From: an uncultured Eubacteriales bacterium
GTDB lineage: Bacteria; Bacillota; Clostridia; Oscillospirales; Oscillospiraceae
DNA length: 54,775 bases
NCBI GenBank assembly: GCA_900321275.1
Contig: ONVI01000024.1
Coordinates: 1 to 54,775, forward strand
Direction: 5' to 3'
The position numbers and the translations under genes are program-made. Below, piece after piece: positions 1-6,919 of the stretch. Under the pieces are notes generated by a model. The model ran no database searches. It was not told where the DNA came from and saw nothing but the letters and a program-made list of their open reading frames with translations. Numbering within the stretch: the first letter of the stretch is position 1; each line of letters opens with the position of its first letter.

Positions 1-3
1 TTT

Positions 4-117
4 GAAAGATTTCCGAGGCAGATTTGCGTCAGGCAAGGCAGCGGACGCAGAGCATACTTTGTGTATGGTCAAGTCCGATCACGAAGCCTGGCACAAATCT
101 GGCCGGAAAGATTTAAA
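4..117. repeat. Imperfect long inverted repeat at window edge
   Basis: Bases 4-34 and 87-117 are imperfect reverse complements: the first arm has GAAAGATTTCCGAGG and GCAGATTTGCGTCAGGC, and the second has GCCTGGCACAAATCT and GGAAAGATTT. The loop is about 50 nt. It lies downstream of the SAM riboswitch terminator on the minus strand, before any start codon of the regulated gene. It could be an end of a dispersed repeat; its role is unknown. Confidence 0.4.
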
Positions 118-143
118 CTGTTCTGGCGGATAATAGTATCAAC

Positions 144-178
144 AGAAAAAGCGCGCCCCTGCTCCGGGGCGCGCTTAA
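144..178 (-). terminator. Riboswitch expression-platform terminator
   Basis: An 11-bp perfect GC-rich stem (149-159 with 166-176) is followed on the minus strand by a run of five T. It sits directly after the SAM-I aptamer, so it is the expected expression platform: SAM binding would favour this terminator and cut transcription leftward out of the window. Confidence 0.85.
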
Positions 179-186
179 AAGCTGAA

Positions 187-290
187 ATCAAGCCTCATCT
201 TTCGTCTCACCGCCGGATTTGGCACCTTGCAGGTTCTGCAGGTTGCCGGGCTTCACAGGGCCGTTCCCTCCACCGCTCTTGATAAGGTGT
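187..290 (-). promoter_or_regulatory. SAM-I riboswitch (S box) aptamer
   Basis: Read on the minus strand, the sequence carries the S-box core in order: CTTATCAAGAGCGGTGGAGG, then GGCCCTGTGAAGCCCGGCAAC, then GGTGCCAAATCC and GAAAGATGAGGCTTG. These are the conserved P1, P2 kink-turn and P3 junction segments of class I SAM riboswitches. A sigma-A promoter lies just upstream and an intrinsic terminator just downstream. In this family SAM binding turns off methionine or cysteine biosynthesis or transport genes. The controlled gene lies beyond base 1 and is not visible; the class assignment is strong, the target unknown. Confidence 0.93.
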
Positions 291-304
291 TCAATTGTGG
301 GTAC

Positions 305-332
305 AGTATAGCAGGAAATTGCGTCTTGTCAA
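305..332 (-). promoter_or_regulatory. Sigma-A promoter of the SAM riboswitch transcript
   Basis: On the minus strand a perfect TTGACA (327-332), a 16-bp spacer and TATACT (305-310) place the transcription start near 298, just before the SAM-I aptamer. The -35 box overlaps the stop codon of the small lipoprotein gene ending at 329. Confidence 0.85.
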
Positions 333-544
333 GGCGCTATGGCGCCGCTTACCCCGTTGACCGAAATCGGGAACTGGACGTTGACTTCCACGTCGGTGCT
401 GATCGGGAACTGGAAAACCTGCTGGAACGCCCTGGTCGTGCCCCAGGGAATTCTGGTCACGCCCCAGGGAATTCTGGTCGCGCTGCAGCCGCACAGAGCA
501 AAGATCATGACCAGGCAGAGAAGGATCGCGATTATTTTTTTCAT
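329..544 (-). CDS. Small putative lipoprotein with a 7-residue tandem repeat
   Basis: A 71-residue protein with a lipoprotein signal peptide: MKK, a hydrophobic stretch and a lipobox-like LCGC near residues 17-20, so the mature form would be about 52 residues anchored at Cys20. Directly after the Cys come two copies of TRIPWG in a 7-residue period, encoded by a 21-bp direct DNA repeat (441-482). AAGGAGG lies 8 nt before the ATG. Its N-terminus closely resembles that of the small protein at 630-812, so the two look like paralogues. Function unknown. The coding call rests on the SD site, lipobox and paralogy; length alone is weak evidence. Confidence 0.65.
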   Translation of the reverse strand: MKKIIAILLCLVMIFALCGCSATRIPWGVTRIPWGTTRAFQQVFQFPISTDVEVNVQFPISVNGVSGAIAP

Positions 545-629
545 ATCGGCAGCCTCCTTAAAAAATATGTGTCACACAATAACAGTGCGCACGGCTGCGT
601 GCCGGGCACCGCGGCGCAGTTCAGCAGCG

Positions 630-812
630 TCACCGGAAGAGACGATAGTACGGCGGACGTGGCGGCGGGGGCGGGGGCGCGCCGGGACCGGGTTTGAAGC
701 CGAGTATTCTGAGCAGCTGTGCCAGACCGCTTTGCGGCCCTCCCTGCATGCTGCAGGCGCAGAGCGAGAAAATCATGACAATACAGAGAATCAGGGCGAC
801 GAGTTTTTTCAT
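630..812 (-). CDS. Small putative lipoprotein with proline-rich tail
   Basis: A 60-residue protein: MKK, a hydrophobic core, and the lipobox LCAC ending at Cys19, followed by about 40 mature residues with a run of seven prolines (PPPPPPRPP) near the end. A GGGAG ribosome site precedes the ATG, and a very good sigma-A promoter lies 30-60 bp upstream, which makes a real transcript likely. The signal region is nearly the same as that of the neighbour at 329-544, 85 bp downstream on the same strand, so both may share this promoter. It might be a cell-surface peptide or a degenerate lipoprotein. Function unknown. Confidence 0.6.
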   Translation of the reverse strand: MKKLVALILCIVMIFSLCACSMQGGPQSGLAQLLRILGFKPGPGAPPPPPPRPPYYRLFR

Positions 813-841
813 GCTTTGACTCCCTATAAATTTGATGTTTT

Positions 842-870
842 ATTATACAATGTCCCGCGCTGTGTGTCAA
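842..870 (-). promoter_or_regulatory. Sigma-A promoter for the small lipoprotein genes
   Basis: On the minus strand TTGACA (865-870), a 17-bp spacer and TATAAT (842-847): a perfect vegetative consensus. The expected start near 835 leaves a leader of about 22 nt before the ATG at 812. Confidence 0.88.
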
Positions 871-951
871 CAAATTTGACAGAAAAATCACAGTGGAGTA
901 CGACTGCGGCACCCCCGCTTTGGATTGCGCGCCGAAAAGCGCATTCTTTCA

Positions 952-980
952 TTGACTTCGCCCTTGCTTTAGGGTAAAAT
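952..980 (+). promoter_or_regulatory. Sigma-A promoter for holB-ricT
   Basis: TTGACT (952-957), a 17-bp spacer and TAAAAT (975-980) lie 28 bp before the holB start codon, giving a short leader. Confidence 0.75.
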
Positions 981-1007
981 ATAGTGATTTGACATCGGAA
1001 AGGCGGG

Positions 1008-1841
1008 ATGGATATGCCGCAGACGGAGACCTTCGCGGGCGGCAGGATCCCCCACGCCTGCCTGATCAGCGCACCCACGCGGGAAAGCTGCCTGGAAAAA
1101 GCGCGGGAGCTTGCCATGGCGGCCGTCTGCTCCGGCGAGGGGCAAAAGCCCTGCGGGGTATGCCGCGACTGCCGCAAGGTACAATCCGGCGTCCACCCGG
1201 ACGTGATTACCCTCTCCCGCCCGACGGATGACAAGGGGAAGCAGAAGCAGAACATCACCGTCGACCAGATTCGCGCCCTCTCCGCCGACGCCGTCGTTCT
1301 GCCGAACGAGGCGCAGCGCAAGGTCTATATTATCGACGAGGCCGAGAGCATGAACCCCGCTGCCCAGAACGCGGCGCTGAAGCTCCTGGAGGAGCCGCCC
1401 GCGCATGTCGTGTTCCTGCTGTGCGCGGTCAAACCCATGCAGCTTCTGGAGACGGTGCGCTCCCGCTGCGCGGCGCTGAAGCTCAAAAGCAAGCAGGAGC
1501 AGGACGCGCCGGATGAGGCGTCCCGAGAGCTCGCGGCGGGCTATCTCAAGGCGGTGAACACCCGGGATGAGGCGCAGATTTTCCGCTGGTGCGCAGCAAA
1601 CGAAGGGCTCGACCCCCAGGCGGCGGCCGCTTTTCTGGAGGCGCTGCGGGCTCTGCTCGCGGAGATGCTGTGCCTGCGCATGAAAAGCGGCAGACTCAGG
1701 CGCCGGGAGCTCATGGCCCTGTACCGGCTCAGCGAGCGCTGCACCGGGTATCTGAAGGTCAATACGAACGTAAAGCAATTATTCGGGCTGCTGGCGGTGG
1801 ACGCCCTGCCCGACGGAAACAGAGGAAATACCATTGATTGA
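1008..1841 (+). CDS. holB: DNA polymerase III delta-prime subunit
   Basis: Subunit of the clamp loader that opens and loads the beta clamp (dnaN product) onto primed DNA. The 277-residue protein has a four-cysteine zinc module (Cys41, 49, 52, 55, including CGVCRDC), a Walker-B-like IIDEAESM at 108-115, LLEEP and the SRC motif at 152-154. The P-loop is degenerate (ISAPTRES), as expected for delta-prime, which does not hydrolyse ATP. It is shorter than the usual 320-330 residues because the N-terminus starts at the GRIPHA segment. AAAGG lies 4 nt before the first ATG and 10 nt before a second ATG at 1014, so the start could be 1014. It overlaps ricT by 8 bp, the order also seen in Bacillus (holB-yaaT). 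Confidence 0.93.
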   Translation: MDMPQTETFAGGRIPHACLISAPTRESCLEKARELAMAAVCSGEGQKPCGVCRDCRKVQSGVHPDVITLSRPTDDKGKQKQNITVDQIRALSADAVVLPNEAQRKVYIIDEAESMNPAAQNAALKLLEEPPAHVVFLLCAVKPMQLLETVRSRCAALKLKSKQEQDAPDEASRELAAGYLKAVNTRDEAQIFRWCAANEGLDPQAAAAFLEALRALLAEMLCLRMKSGRLRRRELMALYRLSERCTGYLKVNTNVKQLFGLLAVDALPDGNRGNTID

Positions 1842-3168
1842 TGTAGTCAGTATCAAATTCAAAAACCGGGGCAAGAGCTATTACTTTTCCCCCAACGGCC
1901 TGGACGTGCATACGGGCGACAAGGTGATCGTGGAGACCGCCAAGGGCCTCGAGATCGCCGACTGCACCCAGGGCAACCACGCCGTCATGGAGACCGCCGT
2001 GGTCCAGCCCCTGCGCCCGGTGCAGCGCATCGCCACAAAGGACGACCTGCGCGTGGCCCAGCTCAACGTCCAGCGCGAGAAGGAGGCCTTTGAGATCTGC
2101 CAGGAGAAGATTGCAAAGCACGGCCTCGATATGAAGCTGGTGGATGTGGAGTGCAATTTTGAGGGCACGAAGACCCTGTTTTTCTTCACCGCTGACGGGC
2201 GGGTCGATTTTCGCGAGCTGGTCAAGGATCTGGCCAGCATCTTCCGCAACCGCATTGAGCTGCGGCAGATCGGCGTGCGCGACGAGGCCAAGATGATCGG
2301 CGGCATCGGCATCTGCGGCCGCCCTTACTGCTGCGGGCAGTTCCTGGAGGATTTCCAGCCCGTGTCCACCAAGATGGCGAAGGTGCAGTCCCTCTCCCTC
2401 AACCCGGCCAAGATCTCGGGCAGCTGCGGCAGGCTCATGTGCTGTCTGCGCTACGAGCAGGAGGCCTATGAGGATCTGATCAAAAAGGTGCCCAAGCAGG
2501 GCGCGTTCGTCGAGACGAAGGACGGCTTCGGCACCGCCGTGCAGGTCAATCTCCTGCGCCAGACCGTGAAGGTGCGCCTGGATGACGAAGGGGACGACTC
2601 CCTGCATCTCTACAAGGCCAACGAGCTGTGCACCGTTCCCGGCGGCAGGCCCAAGGACGGGGAAAAGCCCGTCTCCACCTTCAAGTACGTCCCCGAACCG
2701 GAGCCGGAGCCCGAGGAGCCGGAGACGAATTCCTGGCTGCCGGAGCCCCAGTATCACGATCCGACGCTGCTGGAAACGCCCGCCGGGGAGGAGCCGCAGA
2801 AGAGCGGACGCCACCGGAACCGCAGGAAGCCCCGCGGAGGCGAAACCAGGGTTGAGGTCAAGGCCGAGGAGAAAAAGCCCGCGCCGAAGAAGGAGACCGC
2901 CCGGGAGGGCGCTTCCGACGGCGAGAAACGCGAAAACCGCTCCCAGCACGGCAGCAGGAAACATGCCAAGCCCGCCGCCCGGGTGGAGGTCAAGGCCCAC
3001 GCGGAAGGCACGCCCAGGGCCGGTGAGAAAAAGCCGCCCGAGCAGCCGAAGAAGGAGACCGCCGCCCATACGGTCCACCCCGTCAAGGAGGAGGGCGGCA
3101 AGCCGAAGCCCAACCGCCGCCGCTACTATCACGGCAAGCCCAGAGGCAGCGGGGAGAACAAAGGATAA
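1834..3168 (+). CDS. ricT: PSP1-domain protein RicT (YaaT)
   Basis: In Bacillus RicT forms a complex with RicA and RicF that carries iron-sulfur clusters, acts with RNase Y in mRNA maturation and is needed for sporulation and competence. Residues 1 to about 270 form the PSP1 region, with the typical cysteine signature CGRPYCCGQF and SGSCGRLMCCLRYEQ. The remaining ~175 residues are an unusual low-complexity tail: an EPEPEPEEPE stretch, then Lys/Arg/Pro/Glu-rich sequence with two copies of RVEVKA about 55 residues apart, suggesting an internal duplication. The start overlaps holB by 8 bp, implying coupled translation. The gene is clear; the tail's role is unknown and may be RNA or nucleic-acid contact. 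Confidence 0.92.
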   Translation: MIDVVSIKFKNRGKSYYFSPNGLDVHTGDKVIVETAKGLEIADCTQGNHAVMETAVVQPLRPVQRIATKDDLRVAQLNVQREKEAFEICQEKIAKHGLDMKLVDVECNFEGTKTLFFFTADGRVDFRELVKDLASIFRNRIELRQIGVRDEAKMIGGIGICGRPYCCGQFLEDFQPVSTKMAKVQSLSLNPAKISGSCGRLMCCLRYEQEAYEDLIKKVPKQGAFVETKDGFGTAVQVNLLRQTVKVRLDDEGDDSLHLYKANELCTVPGGRPKDGEKPVSTFKYVPEPEPEPEEPETNSWLPEPQYHDPTLLETPAGEEPQKSGRHRNRRKPRGGETRVEVKAEEKKPAPKKETAREGASDGEKRENRSQHGSRKHAKPAARVEVKAHAEGTPRAGEKKPPEQPKKETAAHTVHPVKEEGGKPKPNRRRYYHGKPRGSGENKG

Positions 3169-3175
3169 TACGCAT

Positions 3176-3221
3176 AAAGGGAATGTCTCAAAACGCTGTG
3201 TCATTTTGAGACATTCCCTTT
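3176..3221. terminator. Bidirectional terminator between ricT and the YcxB-like gene
   Basis: A perfect 18-bp stem (3176-3193 with 3204-3221) with A-rich and T-rich ends lies between the two convergent stop codons, so it can serve both strands. Confidence 0.9.
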
Positions 3222-3226
3222 GCACA

Positions 3227-3760
3227 TTATCCCCACAGATCCCGCAGACGGAAGGTCAGCAGAGAGAAGGGCCTGCGCCAGCGCAGTCCGCTCCTGTCCG
3301 CGAGAAGGCGCATCAGGCCGTCGCCGCCGCCCTCGCCCTGTACGGAGGCGCGCTCGATCATATAGCCGGACGCCTTGCTGACGAAAAGGTACAGGTACTC
3401 GTCATCCGCGACCAGGCGCATGAGCCGCGCGTATTCTACCGCGGGCCGATCCTCCCCGTCGCGGAAGGCGCTCTCCCCGAAGCGGTATTCCAAAACCGGG
3501 AAGCTGCCGCCCGTCGCCTCAATCACCCCGTCGGCGACGGCGTTCGCGCGCGCGTTGAGATTGGTCAGCAGCATCGCCCCGACGAAGACGCACAGCACCG
3601 CAAACAGCCCCGGGCCGGATGCAATCCCCAGCAGCATGCACCCGGCCGACAGCCCAAGCATCAGCAGCTTGCGCCAGAGCTCGAAGGTATCGTACTGCAG
3701 CCTTGTAAAGCGCCGCACGCTGTCCGCGCTGTGCCGCATCCGGGCGGTATAGAGTTCCAC
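3227..3760 (-). CDS. YcxB-like membrane protein
   Basis: A 177-residue protein with two adjacent membrane segments (about residues 33-50 and 52-68) followed by a soluble C-terminal half containing LEYRFGESAF and a YLYLFVSKASGYMI segment. This layout, two N-terminal helices then a beta-rich domain ending in a line like YLFVSKxxGYMI, is that of the YcxB-like family of unknown function. The start is GTG with AGGAGG 7 nt upstream. It is convergent with ricT and divergent from dctP, so it is probably monocistronic. The family assignment comes from pattern recall; no biochemical role is established. Confidence 0.7.
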   Translation of the reverse strand: MELYTARMRHSADSVRRFTRLQYDTFELWRKLLMLGLSAGCMLLGIASGPGLFAVLCVFVGAMLLTNLNARANAVADGVIEATGGSFPVLEYRFGESAFRDGEDRPAVEYARLMRLVADDEYLYLFVSKASGYMIERASVQGEGGGDGLMRLLADRSGLRWRRPFSLLTFRLRDLWG

Positions 3761-3905
3761 GTGATCGCCTCCTCCCGGCGTAATACCATTTCCTGATAAA
3801 AAAGTCTATCCCGGTGCACGGGAAAATGCAAGGGCAAATCGTTTTCTCTGAAAGCTTTAGCCAAAATGCACAAAACCCGGCGCGAACATTCGTCCGCTTT
3901 GCGGG

Positions 3906-3934
3906 TGGACAAGCCAACCCGCTGCGTTTAAAAT
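3906..3934 (+). promoter_or_regulatory. Probable sigma-A promoter for the TRAP operon
   Basis: TGGACA (3906-3911), a 17-bp spacer and TAAAAT (3929-3934) precede dctP by about 60 bp. The -35 lies inside a GC-rich imperfect palindrome (GCGGGTGGAC ... CCAACCCGC) that could be an operator. Confidence 0.6.
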
Positions 3935-3992
3935 ATAAGATAGTTTTCGGTACGGGACCGTACTTCCCGATTACAACAAGGAGGCATTTCCG

Positions 3993-4973
3993 ATGAAAAA
4001 GATTCTCGCCCTCGCTCTCGTTCTGTGCATGCTCGTCGCGCTCGGCGCAACGGCCGGCGCCGACGACAAGACCTATGAGCTCAAGCTCTCCACCACCCAG
4101 ACAGACACCTCCATGATCTACGCCGGCATGAAAGCCGCCGCGGACAAGATCCTCGCGGATACCGACGGCCACGTCAAGGTCACGATCTACCCCTCCGGCC
4201 AGCTCGGCGTTGAGGAGGACATGATCGACCAGGCGCTCCAGGGCATGGGCATCGCCGTCCTGACAGACGCGGGCCGTATGTCCAGCTACGTCAACGACAT
4301 GGGCATCCTGAATATGGCTTACTTTGTCGACGACTATGACGCCGGCATGAAGGTCATGGCGACCGATACCTTCCAGGCATGGGACGACGAGCTGAACGCC
4401 CAGGGCCTGCACCCCCTGTGCTACAACTACTTTGACGGCTCCCGCTCCTTCATGGGCCACCAGGCGTTCAAGACCCCCGCGGATCTGAAGGGCGTCGTGA
4501 TCCGCACCCCGGGCGCCGCTCCCTACTCCAAGTCCATCGAAGCCCTGGGCGCCACTCCCTACAACATTGCGTGGGGTGAGGTTTACAACGGAATCCAGAC
4601 CAAGGCCATCGACGGCTGCGAGGTTCAGAACACCTCCGCCGTTTCCTCCAAGATCTATGAGGTCTGCGAGGTCGCTTCCATGACCGAGCATATCAATCTC
4701 TTCAACTTCGTCGTCTGCGGCCAGGCCTGGTTCGACAAGCTGCCCGCCGAGTACCAGGAGATCGTGGAGAAGGACTTCCAGGAGTGCGCCTACCAGAGCG
4801 CCCAGGAGGTCATCGCGGCCCAGGCCGACCTGATCCAGACCCTTAAGGACAACGGCATGGAGATCGTCGAGGTCGATAAGGAGGCCTTCAAGGAGGCCGC
4901 CAAGACCGCCTATGAGCAGCTCGGCTGGACGGAGCTCCGCGAGCAGCTCTACAAAGAGGCCGGCATCGCCTGA
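3993..4973 (+). CDS. dctP: TRAP transporter substrate-binding protein DctP
   Basis: Extracytoplasmic solute receptor of a tripartite ATP-independent periplasmic-type transporter; it captures a carboxylate (dicarboxylate, sialic acid, keto acid or similar) and hands it to the DctQM permease. The 326 residues begin with a signal peptide (about 1-23, cut near AGADD). The family core follows, including GVVIRTPGA, whose Arg binds the substrate carboxylate in this family, and the ALGATPYNIAWGEVYNGIQT segment. There is no lipobox cysteine at the cleavage site, which is odd for a cell without an outer membrane. AAGGAGG lies 7 nt before the ATG. It is first in dctP-dctQ-dctM-pyk, separated from dctQ by two hairpins. 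Substrate not predictable. Confidence 0.93.
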   Translation: MKKILALALVLCMLVALGATAGADDKTYELKLSTTQTDTSMIYAGMKAAADKILADTDGHVKVTIYPSGQLGVEEDMIDQALQGMGIAVLTDAGRMSSYVNDMGILNMAYFVDDYDAGMKVMATDTFQAWDDELNAQGLHPLCYNYFDGSRSFMGHQAFKTPADLKGVVIRTPGAAPYSKSIEALGATPYNIAWGEVYNGIQTKAIDGCEVQNTSAVSSKIYEVCEVASMTEHINLFNFVVCGQAWFDKLPAEYQEIVEKDFQECAYQSAQEVIAAQADLIQTLKDNGMEIVEVDKEAFKEAAKTAYEQLGWTELREQLYKEAGIA

Positions 4974-4982
4974 TTTCCTTTC

Positions 4983-5036
4983 ATACTGTTCCTTAATTGA
5001 AACCGCAAAGTCTTTTCGGCAAAAAAGGAACAGTAT
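4983..5036 (+). terminator. Intercistronic stem-loop downstream of dctP
   Basis: A perfect 12-bp stem, ATACTGTTCCTT (4983-4994) with AAGGAACAGTAT (5025-5036), with a 30-nt loop lies just after the dctP stop. It has no clean T run, so it may protect the dctP 3' end rather than terminate, giving more binding protein than permease. Confidence 0.6.
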
Positions 5037-5054
5037 CAAAACAGAACATTCGCA

Positions 5055-5095
5055 GGGGGTATCTCCCGTCCGGGGCGATACCCCCCACTTTTCAA
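5055..5095 (+). terminator. Attenuator-like hairpin before dctQ
   Basis: GGGGGTATC (5055-5063) pairs with GATACCCCC (5077-5085), followed by CACTTTTC. Together with the preceding stem it probably limits read-through from dctP into the permease genes. Confidence 0.55.
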
Positions 5096-5113
5096 AAAAC
5101 GAGGGTTCCCGCT

Positions 5114-5617
5114 ATGAAAAAAATCTACCATGCCTTCTGCCGCTTTGAGGAGGTGCTGGCGACCTGCCTGCTCGGCGGGCTTGCGCTGCTGGTGTTCCTC
5201 TCGGCCCTGATGCGCACCTTCAAGCATCCGCTCAACTGGGCGCAGGACGTGGCGCTGGTCGCCTTTGCCTGGCTCATCTTCTTCGGCAGCGACATCGCCG
5301 TGCGCGGCTCGGGTCTCATCGGCATCGACATGCTGGTCAAGCACTTCCCCCCGAAGGTGCAGAAGGCCCTTGACATTCTCTTCAAGATCATGATCCTGAT
5401 CTTTCTCGGCATCCTGGTTTACTACGGCATTCTCATGACGAAGACCGGCTGGAAGCGGCAGATTACCGCCCTCGGCATCAGCTACGGCTGGGTGACGATG
5501 GCGGTGCCGACGGGCGCCTTCTTCATGATGATCTCCACCACCATCAAGCTGGTTGAGCGGATCAAAACGCCCGCCGGTCAGGAGATCAAAAAAGAAGCGG
5601 GGAGGGAGCTTGCCTGA
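5114..5617 (+). CDS. dctQ: TRAP transporter small permease DctQ
   Basis: Small integral membrane subunit of the TRAP transporter, pairing with DctM. 167 residues with four predicted membrane helices (about residues 16-36, 48-66, 89-110 and 126-148) and the family hallmark NWAQDVALVAFAWLIFFGSDIAVRGSG split across helices 2 and 3. The ATG at 5114 was chosen because it opens an MKK start with GAGG upstream; the longer reading frame from 4997 runs through the two intercistronic hairpins. The stop overlaps the dctM start (TGATG), so translation is coupled. Confidence 0.92.
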   Translation: MKKIYHAFCRFEEVLATCLLGGLALLVFLSALMRTFKHPLNWAQDVALVAFAWLIFFGSDIAVRGSGLIGIDMLVKHFPPKVQKALDILFKIMILIFLGILVYYGILMTKTGWKRQITALGISYGWVTMAVPTGAFFMMISTTIKLVERIKTPAGQEIKKEAGRELA

Positions 5618-6903
5618 TGTATTACGCCATTATTATCTTTCTGGTGCTGCTGTTTCTGGGCATGCCCGTCGCCTTCTCCATCGGCATCAGCGGCCTGTGC
5701 TTTTTCCTGATCCGCGATCTGCCGCTGACCGTGCTGGTGCAGAAGTCCATCTCCACCTCACAGAGCTTTACGATGCTCGCCATCCCGCTGTTCATCCTCG
5801 CGGGCAACCTCATGAACTCCTGCGGCATTACCAAGCGCCTGACGCGCTTCTGCAACGCCTGCACGGGCCACATGTGGGGCAACATGGGCCAGGTGTCGTG
5901 CCTTTTGAGCACGCTCATGGGCGGCGTGTCCGGCTCCGCCGCGGCGGACGCCGCGATGGAGACCCGCATCCTCGGCCCGGAGATGCTCCGCCTCGGCTAC
6001 TCCCGGGGCTGGGCCGCGGCGATCAACGGCCTGTCCGGCCTCATCGTGGCCACGATTCCGCCCAGCATGGGCCTCATCATCTTCGGCACCGTGGGCGAGG
6101 TCTCCATCGGCCGCCTGTTCATGGCGGGCTGGGTTCCCGGCATCCTGATGTGTGTGCTGCTGATGCTCGCCACCTCGTGGAGCGCGCGGCACTTCGGCTA
6201 CAAGCCCGAGCATGACCGCCCCGCCCCCTTCAAGGAGATCATGAGCTCCTTCCTGGACAGCATCTGGGCCATGCTCTTCCCGATTTTGCTGATCGTGCTC
6301 ATCCGCTTCGGCATCATGAGCCCGACGGAGTCCGGCTCCTTCGCCTGCGCCTACGCGCTGCTGGTCGGCTGCGTGATCTACCGCGACCTGACCTGGGACG
6401 CCTTCAAGCAGACCATGCGCGACAGCGTAAAGGACGTGACCGTTATCACGATCATCCTGGCCTTCTCGGGCGTGTTCGGCTACGGCGTCGTGTACGACGA
6501 TATCACGGTCTCCATGGCAAACGCCCTGACCTCCGTGACCTCGAACCCGCACATCCTGCTCGCCCTGATCGTATTGTTCCTCGTCGTCTGCGGCATGTTC
6601 ATGGAGACGACGGTCATCGCCCTGATCCTCACGCCGATCCTTCTGCCCGTCGTGCGCGACATCGGCGTCAACGAGGTCGTCTTCGGCATGATCATGATGA
6701 CCACCGTCACCTTCGGCGTCATGACGCCCCCGGTCGGCGTGGCGCTCTATTCGGTGTCGGACATCATGGGCTGCCCGGTGGAGGAGACCTTCCGCTACGG
6801 CTGGCCCTTCTATCTGGTGATCGTGCTGGTCATCCTGTTTATGATTTTCTTCCCCGAAGCCATTCTTTGGCTGCCGAACCTGGTCTACGGTACACCCGCA
6901 TAA
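5617..6903 (+). CDS. dctM: TRAP transporter large permease DctM
   Basis: The large, ion-coupled transport subunit of the TRAP system. 428 residues, all hydrophobic, about 12 membrane segments, starting MYYAIIIFLVLLFLGMPVAFSIG. Typical segments include GNLMNSCGITKRL, GGVSGSAAADAAM, IPPSMGLIIFG and GVMTPPVGVALY, which form the two re-entrant substrate and sodium loops in this family. It overlaps dctQ by one base and ends 16 bp before pyk, so all four genes are probably one transcript. Length matches the family norm of about 425-430. Confidence 0.95.
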   Translation: MYYAIIIFLVLLFLGMPVAFSIGISGLCFFLIRDLPLTVLVQKSISTSQSFTMLAIPLFILAGNLMNSCGITKRLTRFCNACTGHMWGNMGQVSCLLSTLMGGVSGSAAADAAMETRILGPEMLRLGYSRGWAAAINGLSGLIVATIPPSMGLIIFGTVGEVSIGRLFMAGWVPGILMCVLLMLATSWSARHFGYKPEHDRPAPFKEIMSSFLDSIWAMLFPILLIVLIRFGIMSPTESGSFACAYALLVGCVIYRDLTWDAFKQTMRDSVKDVTVITIILAFSGVFGYGVVYDDITVSMANALTSVTSNPHILLALIVLFLVVCGMFMETTVIALILTPILLPVVRDIGVNEVVFGMIMMTTVTFGVMTPPVGVALYSVSDIMGCPVEETFRYGWPFYLVIVLVILFMIFFPEAILWLPNLVYGTPA

Positions 6904-6919
6904 GGAAAGGAGCTGCGCC

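Noticed and set aside
1759-3225. 488-codon minus-strand frame
   Set aside because: Antisense to ricT with no ribosome site or domain.
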